A stretch of 36,885 bases of DNA from Bacteroidales bacterium (GTDB taxonomy: Bacteria > Bacteroidota > Bacteroidia > Bacteroidales > UBA1715), in assembly GCA_017642535.1 (NCBI GenBank), contig JAGCOW010000073.1, positions 1 to 36,885 on the forward strand, read 5' to 3'. The position numbers and the translations under genes are program-made. How positions within the stretch are numbered: position 1 is the stretch's first letter; each line of letters begins with the position of its first letter. The notes beneath the pieces are model-generated. The model was not told where the DNA came from and made no database searches. It saw only the letters and a program-made list of their open reading frames with translations. Below are positions 1 to 7,661 of this stretch, piece by piece.

Positions 1-391
1 CGACAGAGTAGTCGCCTTTTACAAGATTTGCAACATTTTGTGCTGTAGATTCGTTGCTCCATGCAAACGAAGCGTTTTCGGCACCAGTCAAAGTTATTGT
101 GATTGAACCGTCGGCGTTATCGCACGTTGGATTTTTGATTTTTGCAGACAGCTTCATCTCTTCTGGTTGAGAAACCGTGTAAGTCTTTGTGAATGTGCAG
201 TTTTCGTTATCTGTTATCACGACTTCGTAGTTTCCAGCCTTCACGTCTTTAATAGTGTCAGTCGTTGCGGTTGCACCCGTCCACAATGTAGTGTACGGTT
301 CAGCCGCGTTCGTCACCTTCAGGGCGATTTCGCCGTCGCTTTCGCCATAACAAGACACGTTCGTGATTGTCTCCTCAACCTGGATGTTGCA
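1..391 (-). other. SprB-like repeats at the in-window end of the giant protein
   Basis: One complete unit opens at CNIQVEETI (391) and contains the hallmarks GESDGEIAL, TNAAEPYTT, KAGNYEVVITD and NCTFTKTYTV. A second unit begins near 134 (NPTCDNADGSITITLTG) and continues to the edge with LVKGDYSV. This is the pattern of the SprB repeat found in Bacteroidota surface proteins. The first unit is nearly the same as one in the neighbouring 904-residue protein. Confidence 0.75.
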
Positions 392-3300
392 GGCAAGTAC
401 GACAGTCGCAGTCGCCTTCACCGCATTCTTCTCGCCGTTCGGCAACGTGGCCGTCACGGTGATTTCCGACTCGCCCTCGTATTCATACACAGTCAGGAAC
501 AGCTTGCCCTCGCTCACCGTTGCCGCTACCACGTTTGGAGCGGAACTTGCGGCTGAATAGGTCACTTCGCCGCCTTCGGTAGTCGTGAACAAACCTGCAA
601 GGTCGATTGGAGCAGCTTCACGCTCTGTTTTTAAGGTTGGTATTTCGAGTGTGCCGACAATTTCGACCTTTTCTTTCTCCTTGAAGTTGGCAACCAATGT
701 CGTGTCCTTCGTTACTGTCAACTGTATTCTCTCGTCTCTCAACTCATTGTCGTTCCAGCCCACGAACTCGTAGCCCTCGTTTGCGATTGCCTTCAAGGTC
801 GCCGTCGACTTGTACTCGTAGCTGCCCGTTCCTTCGACAGTTCCGTTTTCGGCCGTCGCAGCAACCTCGTACTCGTTTATCGTCCATTTCGCCCAGAACT
901 GCTTGTCGCCCATGTCGTTGTCGGCGATTGACGACACCGTACCGCCAATGTAGCTCGTGTTGCCGTACCAGCCGTCGAACGTGTAGCCCGTCTTCGTCAC
1001 GTCGGTCGGCAAGGTCGCGCCTTTGCCATATTCGTAACGTTCTATATTTTGTTCTTCGGCGATTGTGCCTTCGTTGGTTACAAGAGTTACGTTATAAGTG
1101 TTTACAATCCAATTTGCGTAAAATGCTTTATTACCGAGTTCGACCGACGAAATCATTGCAACGCGTTCGCCTTCAAATTCGGCATTGTCGTACCAGCCGT
1201 CGAAGGTGAAACCTGTTCTTGTCACATCGCTTGGAAGAATTACGGTCGTGCCGTAGATGTAGTTTTTCACATTTCCGTTGTTGATTGTTCCACCGTTTGT
1301 TTCGAAGGAAACGGTGTACGAATTAACATTCCATTTTGCCCAGAACTCCTTATTGCCCGTTTCGGTAGCCGCGATTCCCGTAAACTCGGTTCCGACAAGG
1401 TTCGAGTTATTGTACCAGCCACCGAATTCGTAACCCTCGCGAGTCGGGGTCGGCAAAATTACCTCATCGCCATATTTGTATGAATTGGCAGGAGTTGTAG
1501 CAAATGCACCTTCGTTAGCATTGTATGTAATAGTGTAGTTAATGGTATCCCATTTCGCCCAAAATTCTTTGTCGTCGGCTACATTTGAAGCAATTGAAAG
1601 AACAGGATAACCTGAACACGATGAATTATTGTACCAGCCAAGGAATGTGAAACCCGTTTTAGTAACATCGGTTGGCAAGGTTGCTCCAACTCCATAGGTG
1701 TAAGAAGCAATATTGCCAGAATTTATGGTTCCACCGTTGGTATTTAATGTTACGTCATACGTGTTTACAGACCATTTTACATAGTAGGTCTTGTCGCCAA
1801 AATCGGTGGTTGAAATTTCCTCAATTGCTACACCGTCATAGTTGGAGTTCATATACCAACCTGCGAATGTATAACCTTCACGAGTGATTTCCGTATCATC
1901 AGGTAAGGTTGCTCCAACTCCATAGGTATATTCCTCAATATTATTAGTATTTGTTCCGCCGTTAACTTGCAAGTTTACACTATAGCTATTTACATTCCAC
2001 TTTGCTCCCCAATACTTATCTCCCAAATCGACAGGATAAATAGTCGTAGTTGCTGTTGCTCCTGTATAGTTTTCCAAAGAGGACACTACATCTCCCATAG
2101 CATCAAAATCATTCTTTAACGCTTGAGCAGTTTCAACAGGTACTTGTGTAAGGACTGCATTAGGAACCGCATCAACAAGCGCTTTTGCTTCAAGTAAACT
2201 TAATCCTGAATATTTTTTCACAAGTTTTATTACTTCGACCTTATTATCCCCCGAATTCTCTAATATCAAGTCACATAAAGGTTCTCCGTCTGATAAAACT
2301 ATTGATTCAATAGAAACTATATTATCAACTGATTGTATATGTTTCTTATAAGAAATAGCGTCATCATACGAAACATTTGTAGCAATAGTAAGTGGCACAT
2401 TTGCAACCCATTTATCTACTGTATCAATAGCATCACTTAATGAAATCCCATATAGATCCTGCACCTTTTCGATAAGACTAACAGACTTCTTACACGATTC
2501 TAACACTACATCACATGATTGAATCGGATACCAGCCTTTAAAGGTATATCCCCTACGGGTAACATCATCGGGTAATAACGTATATGTTCCATACGTGTAA
2601 TTTGTAATATTTCCCACATTGATTTTTCCTCCAAGAGGATTTAATAATACCTCATACGTTTGGGGCGTCCATTTTGCATAAAATGTTTTATCGCCATATT
2701 CGATTGAAGAAATTTTTGTTACTTCGCTTCCTGAAAAATTTGAGTTATTATACCAACCTGCAAATGAATAACCTTCGCGAGTAATTTCGGTTTCGTCAGG
2801 CAAGGTCACACTAATTCCATAAGTATATTCATCAATATTCTTTGTATTTGTTCCTCCATTTTCTTGTAAATTAACGGCATACTTATTTGCTTCCCATTTC
2901 GCTCCAAATTGTTTATCCCCTAAGTCTGTTGGATAAATAATGCTTATGGGTTGACCACCTGTATTGTTTGCAAAAGAAGAAACAACAGCACTACCCAAAC
3001 CATCTAATTCATCCTTCATTGCTTGTGCCGTGGCAAATGGAACTTGAGTAAGAATCGTGACAGGAGCAGTTTCAACAAGATTTTTTGCTTCCAACAAACC
3101 TAATCCTGTATAATTTCTAACGATTTTTACCACATTTAATTTATCACTTCCATATGATTCCAATACAAGATCACATAACAACTCCCCCTCTTGCAATCCA
3201 AAAGATTCTAAAGAAACAACAGCATCGTATTCCTCCAACTTTTGTTTATAATACATTGCATCATCTATTGAAATTTGGCTCGCTATTACACTTGGAGCGT

Positions 3301-6300
3301 TGTAAACCATTTCGACGGCTTCTTGATTAGATATACCCAGTTCGCTAAATTCACGTTCATGATATAATAATATTATAGCAAATCCTCTTGATGAAGGAGG
3401 GACAGAATCTAACACCAAATCACAAACATTACACGTCAGTGCAGGATACCATCCTTTGAATGTGTAACCAGTACGTGTCACATCACTCGGCAACGTCGTA
3501 TATGTTCCACAAGTGTAACTTGTTACGTTTCCTCTATTGATACTTCCTCCATTAGCACAAAGCGACACTTCATAATCGTTTGCCGTCCATTTCGCATAGA
3601 ATGTTTGTTCGCCAGTGGCGGTAACAGGAATTTCGGCAAATTCGTCGCTTGTGCAACTTGCGTTGGTGTACCAACCTCCGAAGGTATAACCTTCGCGAAC
3701 TACATCTTGTGGCAATGTAGCTCCTTCACGCTCAATATATTGTGTAAGCGGAGTACACGTCCCTCCGTTTTGGTTTAGAACCACTCTGCTAATTGGGCGA
3801 TATGTTGCCAATTTCGCAGATTCCTCGCCGAAACATTTCAAATACGGATAATACAAATACTTTTTATTGCCAGCAATAACAGGTTCTTTGATAGCCCAAA
3901 TATCAGAAGAAAAACCTGCTTGTAACGTAAGACATAAATCATCTGTTTCAATTCCTTCTGCCATATTTTGAGCATCTGAACCATCAATACCACCTTCGAT
4001 ATTTGAAGTGTTGATGTCGTAGTAACAATTGTATAACGCGCCAGAGCTGGCAGAACCAGAACCTAAAACGCCACCTGCATTCACAGTCCCCGAAACATTT
4101 CCAATATTCAAGCAATTACTATGACCACCAACGGTTCCTTTTGTACCTAATATACCACCAGCCATCTGACCAGAAACTGCACCAGCATTATAAGAATTGT
4201 ATATTTTGTCATATCCTCCTTCACCAGCAATACCTCCTGCTTTTAAATCAGAAGTGATTGTTCCTTCATTATAACACTGTTGAACCGTTGTAAAATATAA
4301 TTCTCCTATGATACCACCTATAATACCGTCGGCATGTTCTGATGCCATCGACGTAATTGTTCCATAATTTTTACATTGCGTTATTGTTGCATGGTATCCT
4401 TTTGATGTTATACCGCCGGCAACCATACCAATTACTTCCGCACTATTGTAACAATTCAAGATTGTTGCATCTCCCTCCATATATCCACAAATACCACCGG
4501 CATACGTTCCAGGCATCTCTCCTTGTATCTTACTTTTAATAAGACCTAAATCACGTATGAGTGCACCGTCGGCAGTATTGATTAAGCCCACACGGGTAGA
4601 ACCCTCACCTTTTACATAAACACCCGAAACCGTGTGGTTATTTCCATAGATTTTTCCTGTAAACGGACCTATGGTCGGCCAAGTGACCGTAGGTGTAAAT
4701 ACGTTAAGACTTGAGAAATTCTCTGTTTCCACAATATCGTTCATCAGCACGTATGTAGCAGACAAGTTGTATCTTATATTCTTGAAATCAGTAATAGTAT
4801 AGATTGGAATAAAATTAGAAATCCAGTTCGGTTGCTTTTCGGTGCCGACATTTACATATTTTACCACTATCTCCTGTGCAGAACCTACGCCTGTAATGGA
4901 AGGATACTTGCCAACAATGCGATATCCCAAGATCCCATCTTCGGAAATGATTGAAGCCGATGCCCCTTGCGTATTTCCTGCTGTCCAAACCTCAGAATCG
5001 AAATTTGTAGGCAGTGTGCTTGATGTAAAATTAGAAGATGTCAATGCTTGAGCGGAATTCGCAACATCTTCGGAATTTATGCCGCCGTGCGAGCAAAAAT
5101 CGGAATTATAGTAACAGTATGAAATTGTCCCTGTATTTGTAGCGGCCACACCTCCGACATTTTCTGTTCCTGCTACAGAACCACCATTAAAACAATAACT
5201 TACTTTCCCTGCATTACTTGCAACAACACCGCCTGCATCTCCACCGGTCGCTACCACAGAGCCTGTATTATAACAATTTGTCGCTGAATGAGAAGAACTG
5301 CTTAAATAGCCAAAACAACCGCCTACTTTATCTTTCCCTATAATAGTTCCCGTGTTATAACATTTAGAAAATGAGATTGTGCTGTTCACACAAACTCCTG
5401 CAAGTCCTCCTACTAGTCCAATTGAAGATGTACTTGTTACATTTCCTGTATTATAACAATCTGTAACCGTTGCAGAACCAGAATAATATCCGAAACAACC
5501 TCCAATACCTCCGACACGTTCTCCTTTAGAACTAATATTACCCGTATTATAACAATTTGTTATGGTTCCTCCCGCCATACCAATCAAACCTCCAACGTAA
5601 AAGGAACTTCCTTCAACAACACCTGTATTGTAACACGAAGTAATTGTTGCACCGTATGTCTGTCCCGCTAAAGCTCCAACATAGCTACTCCCCGAAATAT
5701 AACTGTCAACTATTCCTAAATAAGAGACTCTTCCTGAAGAAATAATTTCTTTAAATAATCCAACTTTTTCCAGAGAAGAGTTTATATATAAACCCGAAAT
5801 TGTATGGTTGCTACCAAGGAAACTTCCACTAAACGAAGACATAGGAGTCCATTGTTCCAGATTAGCAGTTTTATAGTCGCTTCGCAGGTTGCCGTTTTCG
5901 TCCAATACATTCTCGTTTAAAACAATATCGGCTGTAAGGGCGCCAGAAAGAGATGAATTTCCAAGATTAACTAAATAGGCGAAATTCTTCAATTCTTCGG
6001 CAGTTGAAATTTGGAATGGAGTCCAAGGGTCACCCGAACCACCAGAAAAAGTTATTTCTTTGTTTGCATACGCACGACCACCTATTTTATAAACTGGCAA
6101 ATGGGTGGTGTCTAAAACAGGATATTTATCATCGCCTATGGTTTGTTTCCACACTGTGCCGGCATTTTGCGAACCATTCAGCAAATAACAATAATTACCC
6201 GACCCAACTGCAGACTTAAAATCACTATCTTTGGAAGAAATTCCCGTCGGGTTGGTCGTTGTGGAACCGGCCGTTTCATTTCCCAAACCATTTTGTCGTG

Positions 6301-7603
6301 TTGAATTACCATCCATTGCAGCATACTGATAATAGGTACAATTAGAATATGTACCACCATTGTCTTGCCCTACCAATCCACCGCAATATGTAGGTGAGGA
6401 TACGGAAGAAATATCAATTGTATGGCACGAAGTCAATGTGCCTTCGTTGTAACCGCAGATACCCCCTGCATTTTCGGTGCCTGCCGTTATGGTTTTATTT
6501 TTACCAACATACGTATTTGTGATTGTAGCATCGGCATTATATCCGCAGATACCCCCCGCATTTGATATTGTGGCTGTTACATCTGCCATACTATAACAAT
6601 TTTCTATTCTACCCGACCAACAACGACCAACTATACCACCCACGGCAATAACACCTGAGACAGTACCTTTGTAACAACATTTTGATATTGTTCCACTCAT
6701 CATATCACCAACTATTCCACCAATAAAACCAGTCCCTGTTATGGAAGAATTTACCAAACTGACATTTTTTATCGTCCCTCCATCAAGTGTCCTAAACAAA
6801 CCAATGTTATTTGTTAAATTTCGAATCGTGTCGCCATTCCCGTCGAATGTTCCTTCATAATCTATTGGAGTCCATTCAACATCGGTTAGGTCAATATCGG
6901 CAGTAAGTTTACCGTTTATTGTCGCATGTCCTGAATTTACATAATTTGCGAACCACAATAAATCATTTGCATCGCCTATTTGGTAATATTCGTCAACCAA
7001 AGCTGGTGCAAATCCAATTTGTATATTAGGACGAGATCCCCAGTTTCCAATCATTGAGTGAGAAATCTCACCAAAGGACTCATCGCTGTTATCATTACAA
7101 TTTAGAGTAGAACCATCTGAAAAATAATACTCCAATGTCCCGTTAAGAGTTCCATTTTCTGGGGTTTTTCGTGCAACGGCAATCACTAAATTATCCACAC
7201 CGTTATATTCGAAAACATTTTTTAAATAAATTTTTTCCCAACCTGTAGAAGTTCCCAAGGTTAGAGTACCTTCGTACACCAAAGTCAAATCGTCCTCGGT
7301 TAATGCCGATGCTGTACTTGCAAACGTATTAAGAGCCGTGTGTCCCATATAGATTTTCACATCCTGGTCGGCATACGAAGACGCAGTTGCCACATTATAC
7401 GCAATTGAGGCAATTTGTCCTGCATTGCCAATTTCACTCGCCGTATAGATAGACTGCGTTACGGCATATCTATAAGAATTGTAATATGGGAACAAACCAC
7501 TTGATTCAGTGCCATACCCAATTGTAACCGTTTGCCCAAACGAAATCAAACCCACGCAAGAAATGCCGAGGGTGAGAATGAATTTTTTAACAGAGGTTCT
7601 CAT
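1..7603 (-). CDS. Giant secreted modular repeat protein, 3' end beyond window
   Basis: The frame opens at the ATG at 7601-7603 and stays open to position 1, giving at least 2534 residues without a stop, so the C-terminus lies outside the window. Order of parts: signal peptide (residues 1 to about 23, MRTSVKKFILTLGISCVG then a hydrophobic stretch ending near SFGQ); a beta-rich domain to about residue 200; about 18 GLUG-like repeats (about 200-1250); ten InlB-type B-repeats (about 1274-2325), two of which carry inserted L7/L12-like domain pairs; a short linker; then SprB-like repeats to the window edge. Such proteins in Bacteroidota are normally exported to the cell surface by the type IX system and act as adhesins or gliding-type surface proteins; that role is inferred. 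It lies 58 bases downstream of a smaller paralogue with the same module types. Base composition changes strongly along the gene. Confidence 0.9.
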   Translation of the reverse strand, partial: MRTSVKKFILTLGISCVGLISFGQTVTIGYGTESSGLFPYYNSYRYAVTQSIYTASEIGNAGQIASIAYNVATASSYADQDVKIYMGHTALNTFASTASALTEDDLTLVYEGTLTLGTSTGWEKIYLKNVFEYNGVDNLVIAVARKTPENGTLNGTLEYYFSDGSTLNCNDNSDESFGEISHSMIGNWGSRPNIQIGFAPALVDEYYQIGDANDLLWFANYVNSGHATINGKLTADIDLTDVEWTPIDYEGTFDGNGDTIRNLTNNIGLFRTLDGGTIKNVSLVNSSITGTGFIGGIVGDMMSGTISKCCYKGTVSGVIAVGGIVGRCWSGRIENCYSMADVTATISNAGGICGYNADATITNTYVGKNKTITAGTENAGGICGYNEGTLTSCHTIDISSVSSPTYCGGLVGQDNGGTYSNCTYYQYAAMDGNSTRQNGLGNETAGSTTTNPTGISSKDSDFKSAVGSGNYCYLLNGSQNAGTVWKQTIGDDKYPVLDTTHLPVYKIGGRAYANKEITFSGGSGDPWTPFQISTAEELKNFAYLVNLGNSSLSGALTADIVLNENVLDENGNLRSDYKTANLEQWTPMSSFSGSFLGSNHTISGLYINSSLEKVGLFKEIISSGRVSYLGIVDSYISGSSYVGALAGQTYGATITSCYNTGVVEGSSFYVGGLIGMAGGTITNCYNTGNISSKGERVGGIGGCFGYYSGSATVTDCYNTGNVTSTSSIGLVGGLAGVCVNSTISFSKCYNTGTIIGKDKVGGCFGYLSSSSHSATNCYNTGSVVATGGDAGGVVASNAGKVSYCFNGGSVAGTENVGGVAATNTGTISYCYYNSDFCSHGGINSEDVANSAQALTSSNFTSSTLPTNFDSEVWTAGNTQGASASIISEDGILGYRIVGKYPSITGVGSAQEIVVKYVNVGTEKQPNWISNFIPIYTITDFKNIRYNLSATYVLMNDIVETENFSSLNVFTPTVTWPTIGPFTGKIYGNNHTVSGVYVKGEGSTRVGLINTADGALIRDLGLIKSKIQGEMPGTYAGGICGYMEGDATILNCYNSAEVIGMVAGGITSKGYHATITQCKNYGTITSMASEHADGIIGGIIGELYFTTVQQCYNEGTITSDLKAGGIAGEGGYDKIYNSYNAGAVSGQMAGGILGTKGTVGGHSNCLNIGNVSGTVNAGGVLGSGSASSGALYNCYYDINTSNIEGGIDGSDAQNMAEGIETDDLCLTLQAGFSSDIWAIKEPVIAGNKKYLYYPYLKCFGEESAKLATYRPISRVVLNQNGGTCTPLTQYIEREGATLPQDVVREGYTFGGWYTNASCTSDEFAEIPVTATGEQTFYAKWTANDYEVSLCANGGSINRGNVTSYTCGTYTTLPSDVTRTGYTFKGWYPALTCNVCDLVLDSVPPSSRGFAIILLYHEREFSELGISNQEAVEMVYNAPSVIASQISIDDAMYYKQKLEEYDAVVSLESFGLQEGELLCDLVLESYGSDKLNVVKIVRNYTGLGLLEAKNLVETAPVTILTQVPFATAQAMKDELDGLGSAVVSSFANNTGGQPISIIYPTDLGDKQFGAKWEANKYAVNLQENGGTNTKNIDEYTYGISVTLPDETEITREGYSFAGWYNNSNFSGSEVTKISSIEYGDKTFYAKWTPQTYEVLLNPLGGKINVGNITNYTYGTYTLLPDDVTRRGYTFKGWYPIQSCDVVLESCKKSVSLIEKVQDLYGISLSDAIDTVDKWVANVPLTIATNVSYDDAISYKKHIQSVDNIVSIESIVLSDGEPLCDLILENSGDNKVEVIKLVKKYSGLSLLEAKALVDAVPNAVLTQVPVETAQALKNDFDAMGDVVSSLENYTGATATTTIYPVDLGDKYWGAKWNVNSYSVNLQVNGGTNTNNIEEYTYGVGATLPDDTEITREGYTFAGWYMNSNYDGVAIEEISTTDFGDKTYYVKWSVNTYDVTLNTNGGTINSGNIASYTYGVGATLPTDVTKTGFTFLGWYNNSSCSGYPVLSIASNVADDKEFWAKWDTINYTITYNANEGAFATTPANSYKYGDEVILPTPTREGYEFGGWYNNSNLVGTEFTGIAATETGNKEFWAKWNVNSYTVSFETNGGTINNGNVKNYIYGTTVILPSDVTRTGFTFDGWYDNAEFEGERVAMISSVELGNKAFYANWIVNTYNVTLVTNEGTIAEEQNIERYEYGKGATLPTDVTKTGYTFDGWYGNTSYIGGTVSSIADNDMGDKQFWAKWTINEYEVAATAENGTVEGTGSYEYKSTATLKAIANEGYEFVGWNDNELRDERIQLTVTKDTTLVANFKEKEKVEIVGTLEIPTLKTEREAAPIDLAGLFTTTEGGEVTYSAASSAPNVVAATVSEGKLFLTVYEYEGESEITVTATLPNGEKNAVKATATVVLACNIQVEETITNVSCYGESDGEIALKVTNAAEPYTTLWTGATATTDTIKDVKAGNYEVVITDNENCTFTKTYTVSQPEEMKLSAKIKNPTCDNADGSITITLTGAENASFAWSNESTAQNVANLVKGDYSV
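2072..2515 (-). other. Second pair of L7/L12 C-terminal-domain-like modules inserted in a B-repeat
   Basis: Residues 1697-1767 and 1777-1844. The second module reads CDLILENSGDNKVEVIKLVK, then KYSGLSLLEAKALVDAVP and VLTQVPVETAQALKNDFDAM; this is the clearest match to the ribosomal L7/L12 C-terminal domain in the window. The first module (CDVVLESCKKSVSLIEKVQD, then LYGISLSDAIDTVDKW) is diverged. Its insertion point, after GWYPIQS and before DLGDKYWGAKW, is the same as in the other pair. The second module starts exactly 900 bases after its counterpart in the first pair. Confidence 0.78.
2972..3424 (-). other. First pair of L7/L12 C-terminal-domain-like modules inserted in a B-repeat
   Basis: Residues 1394-1467 and 1477-1544 of the giant protein. 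The second module reads CDLVLESYGSDKLNVVKIVR, then NYTGLGLLEAKNLVETAP and ILTQVPFATAQAMKDELDGL. This follows the known fold pattern of the L7/L12 C-terminal domain (FDVILxxxGxNKVxVIKxVR, TGLGLKEAKxLVExAP, xxAExLKxxLExxGA). The first module is much more diverged but keeps the opening CDLVLDS, the GISNQEAVEMVYNAP helix and a final SLES strand. The pair sits after GWYPALTCNV, where an ordinary B-repeat would have its G-x-x-V-T-x-I segment, and the B-repeat resumes with DLGDKQFGAKW. Family assignment is from motif reading only. Confidence 0.75.
3860..7010 (-). repeat. GLUG-type beta-helix repeat region of the giant protein
   Basis: About 18 units follow the pattern VGGI-x-G-(4-10)-G-T-I-x-N-C-Y-N-T-G-x-V. 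They fall in three blocks, each opened by a leader of the form 'IxTAEELKNFAYLVN...LTADI...W-TPI..F.G...G..HTISGLY' near 6980, 6020 and 4800. GLUG repeats in other secreted proteins are thought to form a right-handed beta-helix stalk. The units are diverged from each other, so the expansion is not recent. Confidence 0.8.
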
Positions 7604-7630
7604 AACTTTATATTTTTTCAGTTTGTTATA

Positions 7631-7658
7631 GTAGAGACGCGACATGGCACGTCTCTAC
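7631..7658. repeat. 28-bp palindromic repeat, imperfect copy
   Basis: The arms GTAGAGACG and CGTCTCTAC flank a ten-base centre (CGACATGGCA) with two mismatched pairs. The copy lies between the stop of the 904-residue gene and the start of the giant gene, 28 bases upstream of the latter's ATG. It could act as a 3' stem-loop for the upstream gene, but no T-run follows. Confidence 0.8.
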
Positions 7659-7661
7659 TGA

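Larger units (their letters stand above)
620..3790 (-). repeat. Ten InlB-type B-repeats (Listeria-Bacteroides repeat)
   Basis: Each unit reads roughly 'xVxLxxNGGT...Y.YG....LP..VTRxGYTFxGWY.N....G..V..I...D.GDKTFYAKW', about 75 residues. Standard units alternate with two enlarged units, in which the segment after GWYP is replaced by two L7/L12-like domains. The first unit starts near 3784 and the last, diverged unit ends near 640 (ATLKAIANEGYEFVGW, then VANF). Units 2-3 and 4-5 form a higher-order tandem duplication with a period of about 900 bases. Confidence 0.85.

Noticed and set aside
697..1209. Plus-strand open frames opposite the giant gene, including one of 170 codons
   Set aside because: They are rich in Arg, Ser and Cys as expected for the opposite strand of repetitive coding sequence, and the minus strand carries a continuous, domain-rich frame.
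2072..2515. Zinc-ribbon from the Cys residues at the start of the L12-like modules
   Set aside because: The cysteines are single and not spaced as CxxC pairs.
2072..3424. The L7/L12-like segments being an assembly chimera with a ribosomal gene
   Set aside because: The frame is continuous through both pairs, the modules occur twice at the same insertion point, and they are diverged from ribosomal L7/L12.
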